Shown here in pieces: positions 52,426-61,636 of a DNA stretch of 64,000 nt (the stretch's first letter is position 1; every line of letters starts with the position of its first letter). The position numbers and the translations under genes are program-made. The notes beneath the pieces are model-generated. The model was not told the DNA's origin and searched no databases. It saw only the letters and a list, made by a program, of their open reading frames with translations. Source of the stretch: Clostridium sp. OS1-26 (lineage in GTDB: Bacteria > Bacillota > Clostridia > Clostridiales > Clostridiaceae); assembly GCF_030915445.1 (NCBI RefSeq), contig NZ_CP133264.1, positions 5,055,208 through 5,119,207 of the forward strand. Reading direction: 5' to 3'.

Positions 52426-52908
52426 ATGAGTACAAAGATGATAAACTTAAATATACCAGGCAGATGCAATTTAGAACTAAAAAATGTTGTTTTTGATTAT
52501 AATGGAACTATTGCCGTAGATGGTTCACTTTCCGATTATGTTAAAAATATGCTTACTGAACTAAGTACTTATTTAAATATATACATAATAACTGCAGACA
52601 CCTATGGAAATGTAAGAAAACAATGCAAAGACCTTCCTGTTATTATTGAAACCTTCTGCAGAGGAAATGCAACTATATACAAGAAAGAGTTTATAGAAAA
52701 ATTAGGCTATGGAAGTACCATAGCTGTAGGTAATGGACTCAATGACGTAGAAATGCTAAAAAAAGCAGCATTGTCAATAGCTGTTATAGGCGACGAAGGA
52801 TGTGCCTCTCAAGCTATAGTTAACTCTCATATAACTTGTAAAAATATTAAGGACGTATTTGATATGATACTTAAGAAAAATAGAATCAAAGCAACGCTAA
52901 GAGATTAG
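52426..52908 (+). CDS. HAD-family phosphatase, P-ATPase-domain type
   Basis: 160 residues. HAD motif I is VVFDYNGTIAVDGSLSDYVK (DxNGT; the second aspartate position is Asn, as in soluble P-type-ATPase-like HADs where DxxGT is usual), motif II IYIITADTYGNVRKQC, motif IV IAVGNGLNDVEMLKKAALSI. The ATG lies one base after the pstB stop, so it is translationally coupled to the phosphate importer. Substrate unknown; release of phosphate from a small molecule is plausible. It takes the place usually held by phoU. Confidence 0.8.
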   Translation: MSTKMINLNIPGRCNLELKNVVFDYNGTIAVDGSLSDYVKNMLTELSTYLNIYIITADTYGNVRKQCKDLPVIIETFCRGNATIYKKEFIEKLGYGSTIAVGNGLNDVEMLKKAALSIAVIGDEGCASQAIVNSHITCKNIKDVFDMILKKNRIKATLRD

Positions 52909-52920
52909 CGTTGCTTTAAT
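52888..52920. terminator. convergent terminator of pst operon and fprA
   Basis: AAAGCAACGCTA and TAGCGTTGCTTT pair with a short loop; the left arm lies in the last codons of the HAD gene. Confidence 0.9.
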
Positions 52921-52945
52921 TTAGATGATAATATATTTTAAAATT

Positions 52946-54133
52946 CTATAATGTCTTTGCAAAATTTCCTCCGAAAGTCTTACATCTCTGTGCTTCCTCA
53001 TCACCTGGATACCATAATTCTCTTATGCCTTCGTTTACTACTTCTAGACCAGCTTTATTGAGTTCTTCAGTAATCATCTTTACTGATTCTCCACCCCATC
53101 CGTAACTTCCAAAAGCTGCTGCTTTCTTATTTTTAAAACTAAGCCCCTTTATCATTTCTAAAATTCCAGCTGTTGAAGAAAGTATTCCTTTATTTATTGT
53201 TGAAGAACCTACCAATATAGCTTTAGATTTAAAAACTTCAGTGATAATATCATTTTTATCAGATTTTGAAGAATTAAATATCTTAATAGCTATGTCACTA
53301 TTAGCGGATTTTATCCCCTCAGCTATCATCTCAGCCATTCTTCTTGTAGCATTCCACATACTGTCATATATAATAGTAACTTGATTTTCCTGATAATTCC
53401 TTGCATATTCTAGATATTTATTAACAATTTGAAGTGGATTGTCTCTCCAAATGATACCATGACTAGGACAAATCATGTTAACAGGCAAATTCAAACTAAG
53501 TACCTCATCTATTTTCTTTTCCACAAGTGTGCTGAATGGAGTTAAAATGTTCGCATAATATTTTATTACTTCCTGATATAATTCAGCGTTATCAACATAA
53601 TCATTATACATAAGCTCTGAAGCATAATGTTGACCGAAGGCATCGTTACTGAATAATATGTTTTCACCGGTTAGATATGTAAACATACTGTCTGGCCAAT
53701 GAAGCATTCTTGCTTCAACAAATATTAATTTATTTTCTCCAATTTCTAATGCGTCTCCAGTTTTAACCTCAACGAAGTTCCAATCTTCATGATAATATCC
53801 TTTAAGTAATTTAGCGCCACTTTTAGTACAGTAAATAGGCACATTAGGTATTTCTTTAAGCAATTCTGGAAGTGCTCCGCTGTGATCAGGCTCAGAATGA
53901 TTTGCAATTATGTAGTCAATTTCTTTTAAATCAATTTCCTTTTTTAAGTTATCTACAAATTCTTTAGCAAATGGTTTCCATACTGTATCTATTAATACGG
54001 TTTTTTTATCCCTTATTAAATATGAATTGTAGGATGAACCTTTATGTGTTGAATACTCCTCACCATGGAATCTTCTAATCTCCCAGTCTATTTTCCCTAC
54101 CCAGGTAACTTTGTCATTAATTTTAAAACTCAT
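52946..54133 (-). CDS. fprA: A-type flavoprotein (flavodiiron protein)
   Basis: 395 residues. Beta-lactamase-like diiron domain with IIANHSEPDHSGALPELLKE (H-x-E-x-D-H), MLHWPDSMFTYLTGENILFS and MICPSHGIIWRDNP, then a flavodoxin domain VTIIYDSMWNATRRMAEMIA and AAAFGSYGWGGESVKMITEE. Reduces oxygen to water or NO to nitrous oxide with electrons from rubredoxin, whose gene lies divergently 395 bases away. AGAGGTGC precedes the ATG. In anaerobes it protects against oxygen bursts. Confidence 0.95.
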   Translation of the reverse strand: MSFKINDKVTWVGKIDWEIRRFHGEEYSTHKGSSYNSYLIRDKKTVLIDTVWKPFAKEFVDNLKKEIDLKEIDYIIANHSEPDHSGALPELLKEIPNVPIYCTKSGAKLLKGYYHEDWNFVEVKTGDALEIGENKLIFVEARMLHWPDSMFTYLTGENILFSNDAFGQHYASELMYNDYVDNAELYQEVIKYYANILTPFSTLVEKKIDEVLSLNLPVNMICPSHGIIWRDNPLQIVNKYLEYARNYQENQVTIIYDSMWNATRRMAEMIAEGIKSANSDIAIKIFNSSKSDKNDIITEVFKSKAILVGSSTINKGILSSTAGILEMIKGLSFKNKKAAAFGSYGWGGESVKMITEELNKAGLEVVNEGIRELWYPGDEEAQRCKTFGGNFAKTL

Positions 54134-54528
54134 AGTAGCACCTCTTTTATTAATTAAATACTTTGCTATATTTTAATTTTTATATAAAACTTATTTAATC
54201 TGTGTTATCAATAGTTTGCCTATTTTTCTATTATATAAACAAAATTCTTGGTTTTAAGTGGAGATTAAGCGCTTAGATGGTCATATTTGATCAAATAGTC
54301 ATGGAATAAAGCTAGCATAGTAAGATTTTGTTATTTTTAATAGACTAAGTAATATAAATTTTGTTATAATTATGTCATAAATAATTTGAATTTTCCGTAA
54401 CAAGGGTTACTGACTAAACAAATACAACCTTGGTAAAATAATACTATGACAAATTATTAATTTTACGCATTATTTCACTTAAAAGTGAAACACTGTTAAT
54501 ATTATTAATTAAAGTAGGAGGTAATATT
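54134..54528. other. divergent promoter region fprA / rubredoxin
   Basis: Contains the palindrome TTTCACTTAAAAGTGAAA (54473-54490), 39 bases before the rubredoxin start, and a smaller GTAACAAGGGTTAC (54408 region). The perfect 8-bp arms look like an operator of an unidentified redox regulator. It does not match the common TTATAAT-type PerR box. Confidence 0.5.
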
Positions 54529-54690
54529 ATGCAAAAGTATTTATGTGTTGTTTGTGGATATATCTATGACCCTGAACAAGGTGATCCAGATAACGGAGTT
54601 AACCCTGGGACATCTTTCGAAGACGTTCCAGATGACTGGCTATGTCCTTTATGTGGTGTAGGTAAAGATCAATTTGAACCTACTGAATAA
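54529..54690 (+). CDS. rubredoxin
   Basis: 53 residues: MQKYLCVVCGYIYDPEQGDP at the start with CVVC, and DWLCPLCGVGKDQFEPTE with CPLC. The two CxxCG pairs hold one iron. Passes electrons to the flavodiiron protein and other oxygen-detoxifying enzymes. AGGAGG lies 7 bases before the ATG. A terminator follows. Confidence 0.98.
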   Translation: MQKYLCVVCGYIYDPEQGDPDNGVNPGTSFEDVPDDWLCPLCGVGKDQFEPTE

Positions 54691-54715
54691 AATAAAATGT
54701 ATTTAAATTAAGAAA

Positions 54716-54755
54716 AACGGCATAACATTTTTATAATGTTATACCGCTTTTCCTT
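54716..54755 (+). terminator. terminator of rubredoxin gene
   Basis: CGGCATAACAT and ATGTTATACCG pair with a short loop, followed by CTTTTCCTTTT. Confidence 0.8.
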
Positions 54756-54795
54756 TTCTTACAACTGTAGCTTTGGATAATTCAAATTTAATAAT

Positions 54796-55806
54796 TTATT
54801 TGCCTATCTGATTATATACATTAAAGGCATCTAAAATGTGAAATTGCTTTGTTTGGTGATTTCCGCTTGCTCCGGTAGTTACCAAGACATAGTCCTTGTC
54901 ATTCACAACCGCTAAACTAGCAAGACATAAGCCTGCTTCTTCTGTATATCCCGTTTTTCCTCCTAATATTTTTCCTCCTACTATATCTGTATGATCCATA
55001 TATTTAAACATTGTATTGCTAAAAGTTATTCCATTTGGATGCAAGTTCGTTGGTTTGGTACTATATCTACTACTAGTGTAGATTTCACGGAACACATCTT
55101 TTTGAAGTGCATACTGTAATAAAACAGCAAGGTCTTTTACAGTGGTATAATGCTGACTATCTTGTAGTCCTGTTGAATTAGAAAAGTGTGTATTTGTCAT
55201 TCCTAATTTAACTGCCTTTTCATTCATCATTTTCACAAAGTTTTTTTCTGAACCTGCAATTTCATTAGCTAATCCAATACAGCACTCTGCGCCAGAGGGC
55301 AGCATGACTCCATACAGTAAATCAATAATCTTTACGTTCTCATTAGGCAAAAATCCAGCCATTGAAGCTTGTGCGTTATATAATTCCGGAAAAATATCAG
55401 ATGAAAGTTTAATTGTTTTATTAAGATCTGATACAGTATCAATTACAACAACAGCAGTCATTATTTTAGTTAATGAAGCTGGATATATTTTATCTTCAGA
55501 ATTCCTTTCCATTAACACCTGCTTGTCTGATAAATCTAATAAAATTGCATTTGAACTATATAACTTATTTGTTTTAATATCATTTCTTTGTTGTTTCTGA
55601 TATTTTTTTAATTCTTGATTTTTCTCTGATATTTTAGCGGCATAGTTTTTTTGTTGAAGGGTAGCAAATTTTTTAAGTAATTTCGGTTCATTAAACAGCA
55701 ATGATTTTCCTTGAACCAATAAAATAATTGAACAAGTAACTATCAAAATAAATATACTCATTTTTAAATAACTAGTTTTTTCCTTTATTTTTTCATTTTT
55801 TAACAT
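54796..55806 (-). CDS. D-alanyl-D-alanine carboxypeptidase (S11) beside vanRS-like genes
   Basis: 336 residues. Membrane anchor MSIFILIVTCSIILLVQG, charged spacer, then YPASLTKIMTAVVVIDTVSD (SxxK), LPSGAECCIGLANEIAG (SxN site read as SGA, a variant found in some S11 members) and GGKTGYTEEAGLCLASLAVV (KTG). Cleaves terminal D-Ala from peptidoglycan precursors. ATG 55806 is 8 bases after GGGAGG. It lies downstream of the two-component system, separated by a terminator, and may be its target; VanY-type enzymes lower the pentapeptide pool that glycopeptides bind. Confidence 0.85.
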   Translation of the reverse strand: MLKNEKIKEKTSYLKMSIFILIVTCSIILLVQGKSLLFNEPKLLKKFATLQQKNYAAKISEKNQELKKYQKQQRNDIKTNKLYSSNAILLDLSDKQVLMERNSEDKIYPASLTKIMTAVVVIDTVSDLNKTIKLSSDIFPELYNAQASMAGFLPNENVKIIDLLYGVMLPSGAECCIGLANEIAGSEKNFVKMMNEKAVKLGMTNTHFSNSTGLQDSQHYTTVKDLAVLLQYALQKDVFREIYTSSRYSTKPTNLHPNGITFSNTMFKYMDHTDIVGGKILGGKTGYTEEAGLCLASLAVVNDKDYVLVTTGASGNHQTKQFHILDAFNVYNQIGK

Positions 55807-55949
55807 ATTCATTTCCTCCCTATCCTCCCTAATAACCTAACAATTTCTTATTAAAGCTCATAGCCTATTTCGCACTATTAAGAAACTGACCATAAATACG
55901 CTTCTCCCTGGAATTGTGAATGCATTAATCATTATCCTTTCCACAAAGA

Positions 55950-56000
55950 AAAAGCCTGCTCATATCGATAAAACCATTCTATCGAAAATGAACAGACTAT
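55950..56000 (-). terminator. terminator of two-component operon
   Basis: AGTCTGTTCAT-TTCGATA and TATCGATATGAGCAGGCT pair on the minus strand, followed by TTTTCTTT, 85 bases after the kinase stop. Confidence 0.75.
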
Positions 56001-56082
56001 ACTTTAATATGAAATTATTTAATTATTAAGAAAAGATAAAGAAAAAATAAATATTTTACTAAAGCTAGAGGCTACAGTATAT

Positions 56083-57228
56083 TTATGCTTCCTCCAACTC
56101 ATTCTGTTTAACAGGTAAGGTGACTGTAAAAACAGTAACACCATTGCTACTTTCCGCAGAAATTGTTCCTCCATGTAATGTAACAATTTCTTTTGCTATG
56201 GCCAGTCCTAATCCGGATCCTCCAGTATTTGTTGTTCGTGCTTCATCCAATCTAAAAAACTTTTCAAATATGTAGTTTAATTTTTCTTTAGGAATTGTTT
56301 TTCCTGTGTTTCTAAAAGAGATTACAACATTGTTTTGTTGAACCTCTGCTGAAATATCAATGATGCTGTTATCGTTACTATAGACAACCGCATTTTTCAA
56401 AATATTATTGAATACCCTTGCTAATTTAGCTGGGTCACCATATATTGTCATGTTTTCATCAGCATGAATCACAGCTTGTTTTCCATGTGGCTCAAGTAAC
56501 GGATAAAATTCATCTGTCATTTGAATAAGCATATAGTATAGATCAATGGTTTCTCTTTCTAATGTCATTGTTTGAAAATTATATCGTGTAATTTCAAAAA
56601 ACTCATTAATTAAATTTTCTAGGCGATATGCTTTTTCTAAGGTAATTCGTACATATTTCGCCTTTTGTTCAGTAGGCATATCAGGAGCTTCATCAAGCAA
56701 ACTTAAATATCCAATAACAGAGGTCAACGGAGTCTTTATATCATGAGCTAAATACATTACCAAATCATTTTTTCTTTGTTCTGCTTGTTGAGCATTTTGT
56801 TCCCTTATTTTTAAAGTTTGCTTTAATGCATTTAACTTGCTTTCCATGAAATCCATCTCTGGTGACATCTCAATTGCTTTATTTTCACCTCTTATTAAAG
56901 CATCAACACCATCATTCATTTCATTAAAATATTTTGTAAACCAAGAAAGAAAAAAACGAAAGAATATAAGAAAAAATATAATAATTGTTATCATCATAAA
57001 AATATCTAAATTATTACGGAAAGTGTATTGATAGATTGTAAATGCATCCTCATAGCGTAATAAAAAACTACGCTCTAGAAATCGAACAACCAGTTCTCCA
57101 ATCTTCCCTCTACATAAAGAACGTAGAAACAAAGCGACAAGAACCGACGCTACTACAGTCAATAACATTTGAAAAAATATTTTACGCTTTAATTTTATAT
57201 AGTCAGGCTTTTTTCTTTTATTTCTCAA
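56083..57228 (-). CDS. VanS-like sensor histidine kinase
   Basis: 381 residues. Two membrane segments (KIFFQMLLTVVASVLVALFL and FMMITIIIFFLIFFRFFLSW), a HAMP-like linker, H box LVMYLAHDIKTPLTSVIGYL (His), N box ARVFNNILKNAVVYSN, and G boxes IFEKFFRLDEA and TGGSGLGLAIAKEIV. The H-box region and following sequence EITRYNFQT closely resemble VanS of glycopeptide-resistance systems. Start is TTG overlapping the response regulator gene by 11 bases, so the pair is coupled. It probably senses cell-wall stress; no vanG, vanXY or vanT ligase genes are present. Confidence 0.85.
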   Translation of the reverse strand: MRNKRKKPDYIKLKRKIFFQMLLTVVASVLVALFLRSLCRGKIGELVVRFLERSFLLRYEDAFTIYQYTFRNNLDIFMMITIIIFFLIFFRFFLSWFTKYFNEMNDGVDALIRGENKAIEMSPEMDFMESKLNALKQTLKIREQNAQQAEQRKNDLVMYLAHDIKTPLTSVIGYLSLLDEAPDMPTEQKAKYVRITLEKAYRLENLINEFFEITRYNFQTMTLERETIDLYYMLIQMTDEFYPLLEPHGKQAVIHADENMTIYGDPAKLARVFNNILKNAVVYSNDNSIIDISAEVQQNNVVISFRNTGKTIPKEKLNYIFEKFFRLDEARTTNTGGSGLGLAIAKEIVTLHGGTISAESSNGVTVFTVTLPVKQNELEEA

Positions 57229-57913
57229 TTTTATACCCCACTCCCCATATGGTTTTAATATATTTGGGATTTTCTACGGAATCGTTCATCTTTTCTCTTA
57301 AATGCCGGATATGAACTGTGATAGTATTATTACTTTTGCTAAAATATTCATCGCCCCATATTTCATGGAACAATTCTTCTGCGCTAACAACATTACCTTT
57401 TCGCTGACACAGTATCCGCAATATTGAAAATTCAGTAGGAGTAAGTGTCAACGGCTGCTCATTCAACAGGCATTCATGAGTATCTATATTAAGAACTAAT
57501 CCAGAATGAATAATGATATTTTCTTCTTGTTCTGAAGCCCTATTATATTTCCAATACCTACGTAATTGCGCCTTAACTCTTGCTACTAATTCCAATGGAC
57601 GAAAAGGTTTTGTAATATAATCATCTGCGCCAAGTGTCAATCCTGTAATCTTGTCAATTTCTTCTTCCTTTGCTGTAAGCATAATCACAGGGTAAGTATA
57701 TTTTTCTCTAATCTTCTGGCAAATTGTAAACCCGCTTGTGTCGGGAAGCATAACATCTAAAATCGCAAGGTCAATCGTATCCTTTGCAATACAATCCAAA
57801 GCATCCTTTGCGGAATAAAATTTATAAACGGTATAGTTTTCATTTTTCAAATACAATTCCACCAAATCAGCAATTTCCCGTTCATCATCCACCACAAGTA
57901 TTCTTCCATTCAT
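57218..57913 (-). CDS. VanR-like response regulator (OmpR family)
   Basis: 231 residues. Receiver domain RILVVDDEREIADLVELYLK with acidic pocket, phospho-Asp in LAILDVMLPDTSGF and LTAKEEEIDKITGLTLGADD with lysine of YITKPF. C-terminal OmpR winged helix: LTLTPTEFSILRILCQRKGN and SNNTITVHIRHLREKMNDSV. First gene of the two-component operon; AGAGGTGAAAG precedes the ATG. The close match to VanR-type regulators suggests a cell-wall target. Confidence 0.93.
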   Translation of the reverse strand: MNGRILVVDDEREIADLVELYLKNENYTVYKFYSAKDALDCIAKDTIDLAILDVMLPDTSGFTICQKIREKYTYPVIMLTAKEEEIDKITGLTLGADDYITKPFRPLELVARVKAQLRRYWKYNRASEQEENIIIHSGLVLNIDTHECLLNEQPLTLTPTEFSILRILCQRKGNVVSAEELFHEIWGDEYFSKSNNTITVHIRHLREKMNDSVENPKYIKTIWGVGYKIEK

Positions 57914-58088
57914 AGTCTTTCACCTCTCTTATGTAATATCTTATTTTACTAATATATCCGATATAAAATATTATTTTACTCTTAATAAATTATTAAGATT
58001 TTCCTAAGTTAGAGATCCTTCTCCTTTTAGTATCTATTTGTATAAATCAATCTTCGACTTTGTACCTCTATCTATAGGGAAACTAAAT

Positions 58089-58967
58089 TTATGGTATTAT
58101 AAATTTTACTCCTCCTGGTACTATCTCAAAAGTAACATTCTTTCTTTTTACTATTTCTCCATCTATATTTAAGGTAACCTCTTCTTCAGAATTTACTATT
58201 ACCTTTTTTCCTTTATAAAAAGTAACCTCTTCTATTTGATGATGCTCACCTTTAATAAGCTTTGGGAATAGTATAAACATTTTTGCTCTACTTAACTTAT
58301 CAATAGCACAAATATCAAGTAATCCATCTTGAAGATCTGCATCTGGAGCTACTTTCATCCCTCCACCGTAATACCTTCCATTCGCCAAAGCTAATAAAGT
58401 GTTTTTTATTTTTATTTCTTTATTATCAATTATCAACTGAATTTCTCTATACTTATACATAAGTATTGTAATAATAGCACTGAGTATATATGCTATTTTT
58501 CCTGATATAAAGGGACGCTTTTTTATATTCCTTGCATTATTTGCAACTTCAGCATCAATTCCTATAGATGAAATATTTATAAAATATCTATCATCAACCT
58601 TTGCCAAATCAATTGGTTTTATCTTTCCATTTACAGTGTCCTTTATTATATTTCTAGGCAGTTTTCCTTTATATACGCTTCTAATAAAATCATTTCCGCT
58701 GCCACTTGGAATAAAGCCGAGACAACTTTCGCTATTAATCATTCCATTTAACACTTCATTGAGTGTTCCATCTCCTCCAACAGCATAGACTCTATAATTT
58801 TCTTTACTGACATATTTTCTAACTATCTCTGTAGCATGTCCTACCTTTTCTGTTATTTCAATTAAAAATTCTTCATTAGTATTTTTAAATTCCTCCTCAA
58901 TTTCAGGTATTAGCTTAAGTGCTTTTCCTTTACCTGCTTTGGGATTAATAATAAATAAGTGCTTCAT
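58089..58967 (-). CDS. diacylglycerol/lipid kinase family protein
   Basis: 292 residues. DagK/YegS/BmrU family: MKHLFIINPKAGKGKALKLI, VGHATEIVRKYVSKENYRVY, AVGGDGTLNEVLNGMINSES (GGDGT) and LGFIPSGSGNDFIRSVYKGK. The C-terminal beta domain has ANGRYYGGGMKVAPDADLQD. It phosphorylates diacylglycerol or related lipids at the membrane using ATP. AAAGAGG lies 7 bases before ATG 58967, not the earlier in-frame ATG at 59024. Confidence 0.93.
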   Translation of the reverse strand: MKHLFIINPKAGKGKALKLIPEIEEEFKNTNEEFLIEITEKVGHATEIVRKYVSKENYRVYAVGGDGTLNEVLNGMINSESCLGFIPSGSGNDFIRSVYKGKLPRNIIKDTVNGKIKPIDLAKVDDRYFINISSIGIDAEVANNARNIKKRPFISGKIAYILSAIITILMYKYREIQLIIDNKEIKIKNTLLALANGRYYGGGMKVAPDADLQDGLLDICAIDKLSRAKMFILFPKLIKGEHHQIEEVTFYKGKKVIVNSEEEVTLNIDGEIVKRKNVTFEIVPGGVKFIIP

Positions 58968-59034
58968 AAATTTACCTCTTTCGTAAAGTGCAATCAAATA
59001 TTGTCTACATACTATTATACACAAAAATGAAAAC

Positions 59035-59082
59035 CCCTATAAAGTAATTCTACAGATTTTTATCTGCATATACTTTATAGGG
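59035..59082. repeat. strong 12-bp hairpin upstream of lipid kinase gene
   Basis: CCCTATAAAGTA and TACTTTATAGGG form perfect arms with inner CAGAT/ATCTG. On the minus strand it is followed by GTTTTCATTTTTG, so it may end a transcript entering from upstream; its place before the kinase gene also allows a leader role. Confidence 0.5.
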
Positions 59083-59328
59083 ATCCTAGACCGAAAGTTA
59101 GCTTTCTAGTTAATTTCTCTATATATTAGACACTGCTTTGAATTTTCATGTATACAAAGAATTTAACATGCTTATGAGAGTACCATTTTTACATTTATTT
59201 ATATAAACATCATGAAATTCATTTTAAATCTTATGTGATATATATTCATACACATGATCTTTAAGAGACTTGTGTTCCATTATTCTCTTTCTCTAATTGT
59301 GATACCACATATATTACTGTGCTCTATA

Positions 59329-59362
59329 GGGAAGTTAAATTTTGTTACAGTATTAACTTCCC
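59329..59362. repeat. perfect 10-bp inverted repeat
   Basis: GGGAAGTTAA and TTAACTTCCC with a 14-base loop, no T run; in the non-coding stretch between lipid kinase and the MFS remnant. Confidence 0.4.
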
Positions 59363-59481
59363 TGCTAAAGCACTAATTTAATTATGAGAAGATATTACTA
59401 AATTCTATTATAATACATTTTTCCAATTAATTCCAATGATTTGTGTTATATTTTTAGATATACTTATAAAAATAATAACTC

Positions 59482-59602
59482 TTATCCTTCAAAAGTTTTA
59501 CCTTCAGAAATGAGCTGCATATTCTTTGTTCTTTTTCTGATTAGGAAGGATAGAATAAATCCAACTGCACCTAATCCGGTTAAGAATATAAAGATAAATG
59601 CA
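59482..59602 (-). pseudogene. C-terminal remnant of an MFS transporter
   Basis: Reads AFIFIFLTGLGAVGFILSFL then IRKRTKNMQLISEGKTFEG and a stop: a last membrane segment and basic tail of a DHA2-type exporter. It begins exactly where the chemoreceptor stop codon ends (59603), so a recombination joined the two. Confidence 0.6.
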
Positions 59603-61636
59603 CTAAATCTTAAATTCTTTTATAACTTCCTCTAATCTATCTACACTTTTTATATTCTCTACAGCATTTTCATTTACCTCCTGAAGCTTTTCAAATATAT
59701 TGGCAGCTTTTTCAGTTATATTCTGCACTCCTTCAGCACTATCATTTACAGTAGAAGCTGTTTCATTTATAGCTTTCACTATTCCTTCAATTGAAGCATT
59801 TAACTCCTCTGCAACAGCACTGAAATCCATCATAAATTCATTTACATCATCTGCATCACTATTGTATTGATTAGCTACGTCTATGATATTTTTATACTCT
59901 TTTGTTACAGTATTTTCAACAAAATTTAGTATACTAACAGAACTGTCTATTAGTTTCTTCACAGAACCCTCTACTGTACCTACAACATTTTGTATATTAC
60001 CAGCAGTAACTGCAGACTCCTCTGCAAGCTTTCTAACTTCATCTGCTACTACTGCAAATCCCTTTCCAGCTTCTCCAGCTCTAGCTGCTTCAATAGCCGC
60101 ATTTAAAGCTAATAAGTTTGTTTGACTTGTAATACTAAGTATACCTTCTGTAAGTTCATTTATTTTATTTACCGCTTTAGTACCTTCTATAGCCATCTCA
60201 AGATCAGCTTTTACGTTAATATAGATATTCTCCGCTTCTTTTATAGATTTAACGGAAGTCTGTTTTAAATTTTCTGCTCTTTTTGAAATATCATTGGAGT
60301 TTTCTGATCCTCTTTCTGCCTTTCCAGCCATAGACGCTACAGCATTCACCATCTCTCCAGAGGCTGCAGAAATTTCTTCTGTTACAGCTGCAGTTTCTTC
60401 CATAGCATATGATAAATTCTCACTTTCTACTGAAGCTTCTTGAGCGTATCCCCTTAATTCCTCTGTAAGTCTTTGTACAAAAGCTGCATTACTGCTTACA
60501 TTATTTGAAACCGAGGATAAATCTTCGATTATTCTTCTCAATATTTTTCTCATATTAGCAATAGCTCTAAATATGTCGCCTATTTCATCTTTATAATTAA
60601 AAAGATATTCATACTCTTTATAATATGTTAAATCAAGCTTACAAGTTTTGTCTACAATCTCAGTAACCTTTTCTATAGGATCTGTTATTTTCTTTGATAC
60701 GATACTTGTTATAAAAACTGCTGCCAAAGCTATTCCAATCATGATGACTATTATCATAAAAGTTACTTTTCTAGCACCAGAAATTATATCAGATTTATCT
60801 GCTGATAAGACAAAGGTCCAATTCACACCTGGTATTATTTCATAATAAGAAATCTTTTCTTCTCCGCTAAATAAATATTCAATCATGCTGCCATTTACTT
60901 CTTCACCACTTTGTACTTTTTTTACAACTTCTTTTATCTTATCATTTTCTACTGGCTTACCTATTTTTTCTTTAGTAGGATGGAAGATCATATTTCCTTT
61001 TTCATCTGCTAAATAAGCATAACTACTATTTGTCTCTGCTATTTTTACATTTTTAAAATATTTAGAAAAACTTTCTGCTCTCACTGCAGAGGCAGAGTAT
61101 CCGGAAATTGTTCCATTTATTATTATTGGGCTAGTTACCACTATAATTTGTGCACCGCTGGATTTTGAAGTTAGCGTCTCACTAATTGCTGTTTTACCTT
61201 TTAAGGCTTCTTTATTATAGTTTCTATCTGATATATTTTGATTAATAAGTTTTCTGTCACTGTCCGCTATTATAATTCCTTTGTTATCTACTATGAAAGT
61301 ATGTTCTAAGTTACCTTGTTTTTTTACATATTCGTCCAACTCCTTACTTACATTTTCAATAGCAACTTTATAGGCTTCAGAATCATAAGAAGCATCATGA
61401 AGCTGAATAAGCTCAACAATTGATTTTTTGCTAGACAGTCCCCCTACCTCTGTACTTTCTTTTTCCAGCATTACAGCTATAGTTTCTGTAGAACTTTTAG
61501 CTATAGATTTCATTTCAGTTTGACTGGCATTATAAAGTTTAGTTGAAACTTGATAATATACTACTGAACAAGAAATTATCATTGTAATTAAAATAAGTGC
61601 TCCTATAAATATTGGAATTTTCCGTTTTATTCGCAT
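59603..61636 (-). CDS. methyl-accepting chemotaxis protein with double Cache domain
   Basis: 677 residues, intact. Membrane segment IFIGALILITMIISCSVVYY, dCache sensor (about 33-285; EHTFIVDNKGIIIADSDRKL and TSSYAYLADEKGNMIFHPTK), second segment VTFMIIVIMIGIALAAVFIT, HAMP (SKKITDPIEKVTEIVDKTCK), and signalling hairpin EAARAGEAGKGFAVVADEVR. It detects small organic molecules and controls CheA. GGAG lies 7 bases before the ATG. No other chemotaxis genes are adjacent. Confidence 0.96.
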   Translation of the reverse strand: MRIKRKIPIFIGALILITMIISCSVVYYQVSTKLYNASQTEMKSIAKSSTETIAVMLEKESTEVGGLSSKKSIVELIQLHDASYDSEAYKVAIENVSKELDEYVKKQGNLEHTFIVDNKGIIIADSDRKLINQNISDRNYNKEALKGKTAISETLTSKSSGAQIIVVTSPIIINGTISGYSASAVRAESFSKYFKNVKIAETNSSYAYLADEKGNMIFHPTKEKIGKPVENDKIKEVVKKVQSGEEVNGSMIEYLFSGEEKISYYEIIPGVNWTFVLSADKSDIISGARKVTFMIIVIMIGIALAAVFITSIVSKKITDPIEKVTEIVDKTCKLDLTYYKEYEYLFNYKDEIGDIFRAIANMRKILRRIIEDLSSVSNNVSSNAAFVQRLTEELRGYAQEASVESENLSYAMEETAAVTEEISAASGEMVNAVASMAGKAERGSENSNDISKRAENLKQTSVKSIKEAENIYINVKADLEMAIEGTKAVNKINELTEGILSITSQTNLLALNAAIEAARAGEAGKGFAVVADEVRKLAEESAVTAGNIQNVVGTVEGSVKKLIDSSVSILNFVENTVTKEYKNIIDVANQYNSDADDVNEFMMDFSAVAEELNASIEGIVKAINETASTVNDSAEGVQNITEKAANIFEKLQEVNENAVENIKSVDRLEEVIKEFKI

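Noticed and set aside
54796..57913. Complete vancomycin-resistance cluster
   Set aside because: No ligase, racemase or VanX-type dipeptidase gene is present; only regulators and a carboxypeptidase are seen.
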